Assembly: GCA_021464245.1 (NCBI GenBank)
Contig: JADCRB010000013.1
Location: 7,126,945-7,190,944 of the forward strand
Origin: Carallia brachiata
Taxonomy: Eukaryota > Streptophyta > Magnoliopsida > Malpighiales > Rhizophoraceae
DNA length: 64,000 nucleotides
Direction: 5' to 3'
This document shows, one piece after another, positions 32,880-46,000 of this stretch (within the stretch, counting starts at the first letter, position 1; each line of letters starts with the position of its first letter). Below the pieces are notes generated by a model that was not told where the DNA came from, did not search any database, and saw only the letters and a program-made list of their open reading frames with translations. The translations under genes were made by a program, and so were the position numbers.

Positions 32880-33365
32880 AGTTAAAAGTGGTTCCACAGA
32901 AAAAAGAGCAGCGGAGACAATTTGTGCTCCGGAAGAGACTGAAAATGTTTGCGAGGCAAAGAGGCCCGGAGCAAGAAGAAAAAGAAAAAGAAAATTTCCG
33001 GTGACGGGGAAAACCAGCCTCAAGATGAAATTACTGTGAATGGCCGGCCAAGATCAGGATCAGATCAAAGTGATTTATCTGCTGTTCAAGGATTAGGCTA
33101 TGGAAACATCAGTTATAGAGGCAATGGCTAATTTTCAAGATGGGAAAGTGAATGCAGACGCGAGTGGAACAAAAGCATAGGATGTGAGGGGGCCTTTGAT
33201 TCCCGGCATTGCTGGTTAACTTTGAAGGTCAGCAGTCCTTAGCTAGAGACTTTTACCAAGGAAACCATAGGATTCCTGCTGGCATAAGGGTCGAGTTTGA
33301 TAGAGATGCAAACATAGTGAGTGGAGTTGGAGGAGCCGGTTCAGTGATAAACAACTCTACTTAGG
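32880..33365 (+). pseudogene. Coding-like remnant of unknown origin
   Basis: A stretch of more balanced base composition with short protein-like pieces in changing frames: one has a basic run KKKKKISGDGENQPQDEIT then SDLSAVQGLGYGNISYRGNG, and a later one reads FEGQQSLARDFYQGNHRIP then GIRVEFDRDANIVSGVGGAG. I recognise no family. It may be a decayed gene or transposon reading frame broken by stops and indels. Confidence 0.3.
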
Positions 33366-34572
33366 CGCAGATAAATGCATAAAAAAAAAAAAGATAAATG
33401 CATAAAAAATACGGCGCTCGGAGAATCATCCCCTAAAGAAGTTTGACAGTAACTTGAATAAGATTAATTGGGGCTCAATGTAGTTTCTGGATATCAAGGT
33501 CTTGCGCTAAAAAAAGATAAAGGCATCGATTTTCATGGCTGCCTTTAATGGAGAGAGGGTTGAAGCTGGCTCTGGTCAATGTTAGATTATGAGAGTAGGA
33601 TGTATGGCCTTGTGGCTTGGATTTGATTATGCAGCAAGAAAAGCCCACTGGGTCTGGATTAAGAAATTGAGACTTTTTGCTCTCTAGCAACCGTTTTCTT
33701 GAGTACCGAAGGTACATTTATTCAATTTTTTTAGAAACGTGAACGATGATTCTGTGTTTTGATGACAAAAATGAAGAATGATTTGTAAGTATTGCTTATG
33801 TGGTCACAAAAATACAGACTACAATACAGAGCTAACCATAACTCAAATCCTCGCAAGATCAACCAGGCTTTATTTGACCCATTTCTAGCACAGAAATTTT
33901 TGAAAATTAGTAATGTTTCAATAAATTTGCACTATGTGTATTAGAAATAAAATGTGCCATACAAACATTTTTTTTTTAGTTGTACCTTAGGATATAGAGA
34001 TACGCGATGAAAACTTTAACTTTCAACTATTTAGATTATGTTAGATTCTGAACTTTCAACTATTTCAATTATATTAAGTCCTCGCTATGTTAACAATTTT
34101 CATGTCTATTTGTTTGTATAGTGAATATTTTCATCTTCACACTGAATTATATATTTTTTCATTAATAGAAAAAAAATTTTATGTTACTTTTATATGATTT
34201 ATTAAGATAGGTTGGAAAAAAAAAAGCGCCAAAAAAATTACAAAAAAATGTCGTGCTTAAAAAAAAAGATAAATGTATATGTCTCAGTGAATATTATTTT
34301 GATAAGTGTTCATGTGATAATAAATGTAATAACAATAATAAAATATGTAAAAAACTTTTTTTTTTTTGGGGCTATAGTTGTAAAATATTTGTTATTGATT
34401 GTATCACAGATTTTTTTTTTTTTTTGAGTGATTTTGTCGGACCGACCGTGTAATGGAACTGAAAAAAATAATGATATGCACCAAGCATGTTGCCTTGCCA
34501 GTGTTCTCAAGGCTTTCTATTTTCTTAGTGTCGAAGCAATAAGAATCCTGTGACCTTTTTTGGCGACGAAAA

Positions 34573-37500
34573 ATGCACGGTCGCCCTCGCAAAGCCTCGT
34601 TACCGGAGGACGAGGCGGCTTCCGCCGCCAAAGCAGCGAAGCTACGGGCTCTCCAGTCGCAGTTCCTGTCCTATCACCAGCAAAACATGTATGAAGCGCT
34701 CTTGTTGTTTTATTCCTTCATTGTTTTCTCTTCCTTTTTCTCCGTTTCTATCGATCCAATCGCCGTCGACTGAATTTCTTTTTCTTTTTTTTTTTTTTTT
34801 TTTGCAATTTTGCAAAGCTATACTAAAGAAGCTATAGAACTAAGCGCGAAGCTTCTCGAAATCAATCCGGAATCGTACACCGCTTGGAACTACAGAAAAC
34901 TCGCTGTTGAACGCATTTTGACTCAGTCCGACTCAGATCCTGACTCAGTGAAGTCCGTTCTGGACGAAGAACTCGTCCCTGGTGCGTTTCTCAACATTAA
35001 AGATCATATTTCTTTTCAATTCCTGTTCTGTTCACGGAAAATTGCTACTGTATAGATTTAATCAATGAATTAATTGGTTCTTGGAGTGCTTGATTCTTTG
35101 TTGCTCAGATGAGCATTGGCTTTTGATTGTTTGGATTGGTGTGGATTGGGTTTGTGGACGATTGAATTGATTTGATTAATGTTGTTGTGTAGGTAGAGAA
35201 TGCGTTGAGACAGAATCCTAAGTCATATGGGGCATGGCATCATCGCAAATGGGTGCTAAGCAAAGGGCATTGTTCAGTAGAAAAGGAGTTGCGGCTTGTG
35301 GACGAGTTCCAAGATAAGGATGCTCGGAATTTCCATGTGTGGAACTACCGGAGGTAAAATTTTTGGACATGGTTGGCTATTTTGCACACTTCTGGATTGT
35401 TTGTATTCGCATTCCTGAGATCTTTGAGCTTGATTTTCTAGGTTCGTGGCAGCGTTGATGAATAGATCGGAAGAGGATGAATTGAAGTACACGCAAAAAC
35501 TGATCAACAAGAATTTTAGTTTTTATTCTGCATGGCACAATCGGAGGTGTGATTGCTATTATTATATCACAGCTGCAAGTGTAAAATTTCTCCTGCACAT
35601 TAAAATGAATCGATTATCATTCTTTGGTGAATTAAAATTCTTTAAACGGAATGTGATAAAAGATTTATGTAGCCAAGCATAGTTGAATTTGGGATTAAGG
35701 CTTTGTTTTTGTTGTTGGTGTTGTAAGTTTCTACAACACTTGGTTTACTGGAACTTAAGCACGGTTAATCCATGTGGTCATGCTAACCATATGTTGGCAA
35801 TTAGGAAGGTCCTTTTCTGTTTGTTGGAGTCTTCATTCCATATCAAGCGTTAAATTTCTTGTGAATCTTGCTTAGCTTGAGAACTGACTGGGGAACTTAA
35901 AATGCATTTGATGTAGTGGAGACACTCTAGCTAGTAAATATACAGGCTTTTGAGGATCTTGTTTTCTTGGTTTTCCACTTCCACTGAGTCCGATCATGGG
36001 CCTTTGGGGGTATTTTAGATCTTAGATCACAGGATCCTTGTTTCTCTTAGAATGCACTTTCATTATTAGAAGGTTACTGATAAAATAGTGAATATGGTAC
36101 TGATTAGCATAGCGAATACTTGGTACGGGTGACTACAGTCTAATCCCTGATTCTGTTCTTATTAAATATTGTTATATTTATCTTTTAAGTAATGAATATA
36201 GATGGTGGTGCTTACTTGTTAGAATGCCCATGCCCTTCCGTGATTTGTGAACATTCTCTGTTGTTTCTCACACATATTTGCGATCTTCTTACCTTAGTGG
36301 GAAAATTTTACAGTGTGCTCCTGTCTAATCTGATGAAGAAAAAGGTTCAAGGATTTGTACAAAAAGATGAAGTTTTAACTAGGGAATATGAATTGGTACG
36401 CGCAGCTCTTTTCACTGATGAAGATGATCAAAGCGGTTGGTTTTATCATCTTTGGCTTCTTAATCAAACTGTTAAGGCTGAGCATCCTCTGCTTGTTTCG
36501 TCATGGCCTGCTCATGGTTCCAATCTGCAACTTCGTTGTAAAATGTTTCCACTCATTCTTTACTTTAGTCAGCCTGTTAAAGGTGTAAACTCATCAACAA
36601 TTACTGTTTCATCTGGATCTAATATGAACAAGGATCTGATTTGGAAACCTCTCACAACAAATAACTCTCAAACTGCCCGGGTTTGGGTTACACAATTAGA
36701 TTTCCTCGACGCAGAGACCCAATCTTCAGAGGCTTATCCAGTCGAGGTTAACCTTGGACATTCTGAAGGAATCATTTCTTCTGATGGTTTTAGCTATAGT
36801 TGTCCTACTCGATTTGCATTTACTGTGAATCTCCAACCTGTTGATAGCGAATCTGCTGAAGGTCCAGGGAAGATATCTTGGAGAGAGGAAGATTTTCATG
36901 TCTGTGAGCCTCATTCACTAGAATCAAATTTGGTTTTTTGTTTTGACCACCTAGATGTTAAGAATGAACATGGGCCCATGGATTCTGCAATGCAAGAAAA
37001 TGTTTTAGCTGAAGAGATAAGGAACTTCCGTGACTTGTCAGACTGGTGAGCCTGTTTATTTGAAGGAAATTTACTAAACCATATTTGTATATATTTTAAG
37101 ATTAAAGTATGTATAGGCTTTGGGCTCTAGGCTTTAGGGTGAGCCTGCCGTCTATGTATATATTTGTTATATTCTTTTTGTTTTTGCAGCAAAATTGGGA
37201 AGCTTACACTTGCAAGACTGTTGACTGCTCATGATGCATTGGTACTGTCTGAAAAATTAATACATTCTGAAGAAGTTCTAAAATTATATAGTGACTTGAT
37301 GAAGTTGGATCCATGGCATTACTGGTACTACAAGGATGAACACAGCTTGGTTTGTTGCAACAGGTAACTGCTCAAATATGTTTTGTGAAATGCTTAGGGC
37401 CCATGACCTTTCATCTTCAGGTTATGAAAATTGAGATGATCCATGTTCAAAATATTTTGCGAGATTTTTTTTTGGGCTTGTTTGATGGTTCCTGGAAATG

Positions 37501-38570
37501 CCACCCTTCTTGCCCATTTGCTTTTTGGAGTTTCTTCGTAAAACTCTGTTTGAATCTGATTAGCTCCTTACTTGGAGAGTGGTTCTGGAATATATCTTAC
37601 ATATTTTAATTAATTCGAGTTTGATGTTGGTCACCTTTATACAAGGGGAGCAGTTTTTCACTTTTTCCATGATTCTGCAGGTGACATCTAATGAGGAGTC
37701 ATTGTTGAGTCATTGTTTTCACCATAGGCACTGACTACATCAGACAGCAGCAATCCAATTTGTTTGCGTCTGAATAAGATGTCGTTATCGCAGATGGGAT
37801 CTTTTGAGAGATTATTGTGGGTCCAAATGTTAGACCTCAGCCAGAATGAACTTCGGTCCATTGAAGGTAAACTTCTTTCTATAGCAAAGGTCTTTTTTTA
37901 AAGAAAATATATATTTTTATCTCATCTTCCTGGCTTCCAAAGAAGCAATCCCTACACTTTCACCTCCCAGCGTCATTGCTTGACTTTGCTCGATGCACTT
38001 TGTTCTAAAGATCCCTTAGCGTGATATCTTCTCTGGACGATTTCGCGCTCTTGATTCACCTCTAGGCTTTTCGATCAATAGCAAGCACAAACCTCTTCAC
38101 TGCTTCATATTTCATTGTAGTGCTTTTAAAATTTCTCGGAAAAAAAAAGTTCATTTTCTAAATTTGGGAATTTTATGACAGGATTGGAGGCTCTGCAGCT
38201 TCTCTCACACTTGAATTTGAGTAGGAATAAACTCGGTAGCTTTACGTCTTTAGAACCTTTGAGACAGCTGAATTCACTGAAAGTCCTGAATATTTCATAT
38301 AATGAGATTGGGGCGCACTCTATCGATACAAGAAGGTACCTGTGCTCTTCTCCTTTGTCTCATTCGATTGGCAGAGAATGGAATCCGGATGAAATTCAGG
38401 TTGATGGTCTCAGTGTGACAAATCACTGGGAAGCCTTTTTGGTTTTGAAAGGCTTGAAGTTGACCCAACTGGACGTGGTGGGGAATCCAATTGCTGATGA
38501 AAAATTTACAGTGTTCCTGGTTAAGCTTCTGCCTGCCATTAAGTGGCTGGACGGTGTACAATTGAACTGA
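34573..38570 (+). CDS. RGTA: Rab geranylgeranyl transferase alpha subunit, eight exons, two apparent frameshifts
   Basis: Alpha subunit of the cytosolic enzyme (RabGGTase) that, with the beta subunit and Rab escort protein, adds geranylgeranyl groups to Rab GTPases. Exons 34573-34688, 34818-34981, 35197-35353, 35442-35546, 36314-37045, 37190-37363, 37681-37866, 38182-38570 give about 674 residues, the usual plant length. Seen: prenyltransferase alpha repeats (ESYTAWNYRKLAVE, KSYGAWHHRKWVLSKGH, NFHVWNYRRF, SFYSAWHNR, SGWFYHLWLLNQTV), a plant-type insert domain in exon 5, and C-terminal leucine-rich repeats (LLWVQMLDLSQNELRSIEG, LLSHLNLSRNKLGSF, LKVLNISYNEIG). Two breaks: DEHSLV to LLQQVTSNEESLL near 37351 (a T run) and ..HCFHH to LTTSDSSNPICLRLN near 37727. 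One missing base at each restores intron phase. The exon 2/3 junction is ambiguous: acceptor 35197 keeps frame, but TGTAG at 35192 gives the expected VENALRQ sequence. Confidence 0.93.
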
Positions 38571-38579
38571 TTTTGGTTT

Positions 38580-40350
38580 TATAATGACTCCTGATTTTAT
38601 CTCTTTTCTACTACTTGGTTGGATGTGAACTTAATTCAGTTGCCGTAGATATACATAGTCTGGGTTCCAACTCTCAAATGTTCATGTGGTATTGTTGATA
38701 ATGGGATGTGGCTAGTCTTAGGGAAGAAGTTTATCTCTGTTAGTTTACAGAATGCCTCTTAATGATCATATAGACGAGAGCATGGACGTAGTGAATCTGA
38801 ATCGGAGAGGACGAGCGTCATGGCCGCAATAATTGTTGACTTGTACAATTATCAAATGGCGATATTTATCCCAAGAAAAACACTCCACAATCGTGGTTTA
38901 TAGTTTATAGTCTTTTGCATGGCACAAGGGCTTATGCATCCCTGTCGCTCATGATAATGTCGTTCTTTTTTCCCCCTTTTTTTTTAATGACTGAATGGTT
39001 AAAGGAAAAAAAATAATAAAATAATAAAATAACTAAAGTAAAGTAAAGGACGAAATAATTCAACTAATGAATATGACCGAAAAGTCTTAGAGCGCCTTTA
39101 CTAGATTTCTTAATGTCATTTTTTTTTGCATCCCAAGTTTAATCATCCTACCAAAATTCCCAGAGCAAAATGCCCTTAAACTCATTGCCGTTTAGTCCTG
39201 ATTTGAACAGATTTTAAAGACAATTTCAATGCTCGATGTTACTCAAATCCACCTCAAAATAATTGCCCGATGCACCGAATGCTAGGACCAAAGTTAAAAA
39301 ACTCCTCTTTCTTCGCAAATTTCGCGTTCTTTTTCTAAAATTAAAACCTATACAAAACTTTTAGGAAGTATTAGTTTAGAACATAAAATGAGAATCAAGT
39401 AGTTAATTCTCGTTATAATATTTATTTTTATATAATTTCATTGTCATTCATTTGAATTTAGAAATGTGATTTTTACATCTAAGAGAATCATGATTCTCAC
39501 TTCTAACATATCAATCATTCTCATTCCCTTATAACTAACTTAACTATCCACCACCAAATTATTAAAAAAAACTTCAACAAAGATTTGAAAAAATAACATA
39601 TTGAGAAAAATTAAAAAAAAAACAAAATAATAAACTTAATATAAAATTTAAAATAAAAATTAAAATAATAATATAAAGTAATAATAATTATATTTTATAC
39701 GTTTAATGATAAAATATTTTATAATCTCTACAATATTGATTATGTTATAATAAATTAATAATACTTCTATTTATTTTTTTATTATTATTATTAAATTTTA
39801 TGTTAATTTTTTTATTTTAAATTTATATTTATGATTATTATTGTGAATTATTATTGTGAATTGATTACCATTTTCAATTTAATATTCAATATTTTTTAAT
39901 TTTTAATAAAATTTCTCTTATTTTTATTAAAATAAATATTATCCTACGTTACTTATTGTTTGTTATTGATTCTAACTTCAAATTGAAACAAATAACTTAA
40001 AAAAAAAAATTCTAATTTCGATTCCGATTCCGATTCCAAGTAAGTAAAATAGGTTATAAATCTGTTTCTATTTTTAATTACGCTTTATTCCGATTTCAAT
40101 TTTAATTCCAATTTTAAAACATAAACCAAACAGCCCCTACAAGTAAAAGTCTGAGAATGTCAAAGGACTCGAAATTAAGTTACTATAGCGCCTGGACTGG
40201 TAAGGCGTGCCTTTATGCTACAAAAATTTGAAAACAACCAAAAAAAAAAAAAAAGGAAAAGATAACAATTACAGCACAGCCTGAAAATTATTCCCAAAAA
40301 AGGGCTGAAAAAAGAGAAGAGTTTACCAGAGGGCAGGCCACGGAGCCGTT
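38580..40350. other. Gene-free A+T-rich region with a possible TIR element
   Basis: No gene is recognisable. Between about 39375 and 40140 the ends look inverted: the left reads AGTTTAGAACATAAAATGAG and the right, reverse-complemented, GTTTGGTTTATGTTTTAAAA. The right part also has three tandem CGATTC units near 40020. A degenerate hAT-like element is plausible but weak. Confidence 0.35.
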
Positions 40351-40355
40351 AAAAT

Positions 40356-41001
40356 CTAAGAGGCCAGCCGGTCCAGAGCCTGGCGTGCCGACGAGGAATC
40401 AGGCTGAAGCTTGAGAGCCTCCTCGTAAGCGTTTTTAGCTTCTTCACTCATCTTCTTAACCTCGTAGCACTCGCCCAACAAACAAAACGCCTTTGCATTT
40501 TCCTTGCTCAGCTTAACCGCCTCGTTCAGATCCTCGATCGCGGAGTCGACTCGGCCTCTCCGGTTCAGGCCCCATCGTCAACTCGGCTCTCTTGATCAGC
40601 GCGTCCCCTTTCTCCCTCTCGCTCAGCGACTTCACGGCGAGCGGCGAGAGAGCCACGTCGATAGAGTCGAGAGCCGAGGTCTTGAACCCTTGCAGATCGA
40701 GGGCGATGGCTTTCAAGATGTGAGACGCGGCGTCCTTTGGATCGAGCGCGATGGCTCTGTCGGCTTCCTCCTCGGCTTGTTTGGCCAAGGAAGCGGCGGC
40801 GGAGCGCGAATTGGAACCGGATCTGGCCTGGGAGAACAGCTGAGCGCCGCGGACGAAGTGGCGCTTGGCTTGGATGTCGGCGCTGTTGCGGTAGCGGAAC
40901 TTCGCTAGAACTTTCCTGGGAACATCGTGGATGTGTAGAAACACAAATACAGCTAACAGAATCAGTGCTACTTGGAGAAGAATGTCCCAAACCATCGGCT
41001 C

Positions 41002-41004
<3 letters not shown>
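40356..41004 (-). CDS. Membrane-anchored TPR-like protein, single exon, one apparent frameshift
   Basis: Starts [22 protein letters not shown], an N-terminal membrane anchor, followed by a charged, alanine-rich helical repeat region ([53 protein letters not shown]) and a TPR-like unit ([20 protein letters not shown], then [12 protein letters not shown]). It resembles a conserved plant protein of unknown function with tetratricopeptide-like repeats; expected length is about 215 residues. The frame breaks after AELTMG near 40569-40573, where a GGGG run appears to hold one extra base (or two are missing). The other frame then reads [18 protein letters not shown].. to a TAG at 40358-40356. The family fits anchoring at a membrane with the repeats facing the cytosol, but this is inference. 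Confidence 0.85.

Positions 41005-41032
<28 letters not shown>
41005..41032 (-). promoter_or_regulatory. GA-repeat abutting the TPR gene start codon
   Basis: Fourteen CT units on the plus strand, that is (GA)14 on the sense strand, ending directly at the ATG. It must be part of the 5' leader if this ATG is used. It is the longest perfect GA run in the window. Confidence 0.6.
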
Positions 41033-41035
<3 letters not shown>

Positions 41036-41109
41036 GGCGGCTTCTACGTGGGAAGGATCAGGAGGAGATATGGGGAGACGGAAGGGCTTTGATCCGATTT
41101 GGGTCAAAT

Positions 41110-43080
41110 AAAAGGAGCGAAGGATGAACCGTCGATTCGTTTGACCGATGCTGTCTATGTATGGGCGGCGTGATCAGACGTTAATATTCTCCTAATAATT
41201 TAGACTGTTAAAATATTTTAAAAAAATATTAAATTTTAAAAATAATAATAAAATTATTAAATATTATTAAATTAATGATATATATATATATAAATAATTA
41301 AATGTATTTATGTAAACTGCATAATATGGCCGCCCCAATTTTACGGCTGGCTTGACGATGTCCTGAACCAGTTGCTAACTGCCCCAATTGCTAACTGCTC
41401 GTATGGTCATATTGGCCGCTTGGTGCGTTTCGTTTTCTTGGTCCATAATAATAATAAAAACGTTAAAAAAAAAAAAGGGAGAAAATAAGGTGAGTGCCAG
41501 AGCCATTCAAACTTGCATTAAATAATTGACATTAGATTATGGACATATAGTCACATACTTGTACGAAGCCAAAATTCATTTTGTCCACAACAAACACTAA
41601 ATACCAGTAAGAAAATACTTACAAAATTTTTTTTAGGTAAAATTAAAGTAATGTAGATTATTAAATAATTGAATTTAAAAAATAATAAATAAATAAATTA
41701 TTAAATATTATCAGATAAATTATATAACTATTTTTATACTATTTAAATTACAATTATATGATGAAATTTTGTTAAAAAAATGATTGAAATTTACATATGT
41801 TATTTATGTCAGAAAAAGGTGACTGAGAGAGTCAAAATTTTAAAAAGATCAAATATTTTTATAATTTTAATAATTTGATAATAATGGTCAAGCTACAGTA
41901 AAATTTAGTGTACAATACCAATGTTACAGTTTATGTTGAATTTTTAATATTTTTATTATATTAAAAATTTAAAATTATGAAAATATTAAATTCAATAATT
42001 TTTTAAGGTTTAAATTATTATAACTGACTTTTTGAATTGATTTAGGTGTTACTCAAAATGAAAGCAGTACAACAATGTTGTCATTCTCGGATATTTCTTC
42101 AATTGAGCTTCTTGGCAAGTTGCAACCAAAGTCACATACAGAACAGTTTAGCTGTCAAACGTTGGGTAAGCGGCAACCTGTGAAGGAAAATTAAAAAGGT
42201 ACCCGGAATTCCCAAGTCAGACCCCATAAGATGTCTTGGTCAAATTTCTCCATTCGGGCTTTGGCCCAAACAAACGCGAGATAAATTGCATTAACATGCC
42301 AAAAATTTGAAAATTTATAGATAGAGTCAACACGAAGGCGTCGGAAATGCCTGTTTGAAGCAGGAAAAACAATTGGCATAAAAGAGCTACACATCGACCA
42401 CATCGACTGTAAACTGACTGGACACAGAGCCCAATACTAACCGACTAAGATTAAATCTACTTAATTCTGAAGTGTTAACTAGGTCTAATCTAGCCGGAAA
42501 AAGTTACATACAACAACACATACCGCCCCTCAACTTGTGACAGAAATCATCCAAGTATCCTCAACAACTATTTCCAAAACACCAGACCCCATTCATGGAT
42601 TATGGATACAAAAGAGTTTTTATCGCATTACAACATCAAGCCACCATGTTGACATGATGCAAAAACTTGCTGATTACAGCCGCAATTGAACACTACTTAC
42701 AACCAAAAATACAAATTATTCTGAATTCTTAAAAAAAGAAATCATTTCTGGTTTGCAATGAAAATTAAATGGTCACCTGTGAAGTTGTAGGCCACTGATA
42801 GAAAACACCTATACATTTCCAGTCTCCATAACAGGTTTCAATGTCGCTTACTTAGCTTCTTCATATGGGGATGATACGGTGGATTAGATTAGCAACACAT
42901 CTACAGTTGCCTGGAAACTAAAAGGTTTCTGTTAGTGAAGACATAATATAACTTATGGAGGTAGCTAGGTTCACGACAACTATGGGTTACCACCCAAAAT
43001 CAGCCTTTGGGGTCCTCAATATTTCACCGATAAGAAAATACAAAGCAGCTGCTGCCGCATTTGTTGGGAGGACTCTTATT
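41110..43080. other. Intergenic region between the TPR gene and the kinase gene
   Basis: The left half is A/T runs upstream of the TPR gene. From about 42040 on, composition becomes more balanced, which fits 3' untranslated or downstream sequence of the minus-strand kinase. No other gene was seen. Confidence 0.5.
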
Positions 43081-43081
43081 A

Positions 43082-46000
43082 TTATCCAGCCATCTGTATT
43101 AATTTTACTGGAGACTTGAGCAGCTTCTTCAGAGTCTCAACTATACTACCAAAAGATGGGCGCTCAGCTGGCTCACTGCCCGACAAAGATGAGCACAGCA
43201 TTAGAAATATAGACAATTGCCACATAAAATATGAAGAATCAGAGTTCAGTTATACGCTTTCGTGAAAGGGTGCAGCGTCTATAAGAATGCTTATTTGAGG
43301 TAAAGACGAATCCTTTCATGAAAATAGACTGAGATGTATTTAGATTTATATTGTTAAGGCAAAACATTGCTAACTCTACCTTTTCTGCCTACACCATTGT
43401 ATATATGGGGGTTTAGAGATTGGGTCTGAAGAAATCATTCAAGGGTATACTTACTCAGCCCAGCAAGATTCCATGAGGGATGCCAACACTGGGGAAGTAT
43501 TTTGAGGGATAGCAAGCCGTCTGTTCTGAAATGCTACAGCTCCAACCACCTGTCAAGTCAAAAATCAAATTAAAGAGAGATGTACAGCTAGCAACAATTT
43601 CTGAGAATGATGGAAGACTCGTTGACAGAAGCGACAACAGGAAAACAAAGGAAGCTTAAGGGAGATGCAGTTGGACCCTGAGAATGACTGAACTCCAAGT
43701 CCTCTAACAATGTTTGGACTTCTTCTGTACTCTTTCAACTCTTACCAGCGATTTGAAACTACCAAAACAATGACGAGGTGGCTCTTTGAAAAATGTATTT
43801 CGATGTCAACACCACCCAGATCTTTTGAACAGTTAAAAGTTGCCACGTCTACTTTTCATGTGGGACACAGTTGCACAGAATAATTGGATTAACTCATAGA
43901 CATCAGGTTTTCTATTAGCATTCAGTTGTAAAATAACTAGAGCTTAACATAGCACGAATTTTGTCAATAACTCAAAGCACATGAATAACTTAAAAAAGAT
44001 CCCGACAGTGCTGCAAGACTCAATTTATTGATTCTCTGTCAACTATATGCATGTTAAATATTCTACAGACTTAAAAACAAGCATATTTATATGCTTTTTC
44101 ATAACTTCATGAAGAGAAACTCATCTCCAAAATGAGGCTTCTTTTAAGAATATGTTTTAGAAAGTCATTAGAGTTGATGTGATTAAAAAAAAAAACTGAG
44201 ATTGTGTTTATATTATAATTCATCACATCTCAGTACAACAGGCTTCTACTCTTTAAGATTTGAGGAAAGACAAGGTACCCGCAACCTTACTCCCTGCTTT
44301 TAAGCATTCACTCCGCTTGCTACACGAGTTGAAAACCGCTTGGAAAAGTAGGCATGCAAAGTGCATACCTGGGCTGGACCAAGTCCACTCCAAGGCTGCT
44401 GCATGGTCACAAGCTCCCAGAGGATGACACCAAAACTGTAGACATCAGACTTCTCATTGGAAGGCTCTCCTCGCAGGAATTCTGGAGCCATCCATTCAGG
44501 CTGAAAATAGAAGCAAGAGAGTTACATGCTGATTGATGCACTGCAAAGTAAAGTTTCAACCTGCAGAATATTGGTTGAAATTTTTGACTTCCTGTGTGTG
44601 GAGAAGAAGATGCCATAGTAATGGAAATCGGAAAGTGGAAAACATAAAATTCAACAGAGGAACAGGAGACATTTATTGAGAATGGATGGGATTGTTATCA
44701 CAATACAGCATATGGTAGCCATCACATTCTTGCTAAGATAGCTTCAAAAAACCATGTAGGACTATGGTATGTTCATGAGACAATTGAATAGTAATATTTA
44801 GCAAATTATACATTACACACAAACGACAGAAATGAAGATATATATGTGCACATCAAGAACTGGGGGGTGAGGAAAAGAGAGAGAGAGAGAGACTTACTGT
44901 TCCAGCTACAGACTTTCGATGGTATGAAAGTGTTTGCCTTGAATCTGGACAACCCAAAATCACAAACCTGAGCAATGACAAAAGAGAAGTCACATACGCA
45001 GCTAGATGTTAGAAGCAGAAAACTTGTCAACCTTTTTCAATCATTTACCTTCACTGTCCAGTTTTTATCGACCAACAGATTTGGAGATTTAAGATCCCAG
45101 TGAACAATAGGAGGGCTAAGACAATGAAGATAATTGATTCCCCTCGCCTGCTGACATTAATTTACATTCAAACAAATAAAATGACAATCTAAAATCATAT
45201 GGAGAAAAATAGTAACGACTACAGACCACATCCAAAGCCATTCGTAAACGCCTTCTTTGGTCCAGCATCTCCCCAGCAGCTGGCCTGTGTATAAGGCGGT
45301 ATAGACTACCCCTGTTCCATAATATGCAGGCAAGTGAGACATGGACATAACCAACAAAAGACAGATACAAGTGATTGTCCAATTACCTAGGCAGATATTC
45401 TGTCACAATTGAGAGATGAGGACGCTTTGTAACAGCACCCATAAAGAGAACAACATTTGGATGGCGGACACGTTTCATTATTGCGACCTATTAAAAATGA
45501 TTCTAATGTAAGATCCAGCACGACACACAAAAATATTGTAAGAAAACAAAATGCTAAAGCTGGTGTAAGCACTCTTCAAAAGTCTGAAAACATAATTCAT
45601 AATCAAAAACCATATGGTCAGATTTCCAACTGGGTCATATTTAACAAATCATCCTCTGAGCCTTAGACTACATTTTCTTAATAAGTCATCAACATATAAT
45701 GTTGCACATTATGAAATGAGCTGACCAACATCACAGTAATATGTAGCCAAGGCAAGGAAAGCATCAAGACCTCCCATTCCCATGTATACCCAACAACTAT
45801 ATTACTCCCAAATTTAATTGGGGTCTGCTGCATGAATTTTCTTCTCATTTCATTCGCTTATGCATTAAGTTCTGTTATGTATGAGACTTAAAAGTTGACT
45901 TGGCCTTTCTTTCCCTGTTCTCATGTCATCAACTTGGACATGATCACCTATCTTAATTGGAATATATTTGTCATTCTACTTCTACAATAGACATGTCCAG

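Larger units (their letters stand above)
28860..34560. other. Transposon-rich gene-free interval
   Basis: Six kilobases of mainly A+T-rich DNA between the divergent SICKLE-like and Rab geranylgeranyl transferase genes. It holds an inverted-repeat element (about 29225-30480), a 201-bp open frame (31196-31396), a 792-bp inverted-repeat element (31399-32190), a MITE (about 32245-32530) and a G+C-richer stretch with interrupted coding-like frames (about 32880-33365). The last kilobase is A/T runs. Confidence 0.55.

Noticed and set aside
40504..41111. Plus-strand frames of 134 and 124 codons and a 180-codon minus-strand frame over the TPR gene
   Set aside because: They are antisense or out-of-frame readings of a G+C-rich coding exon.
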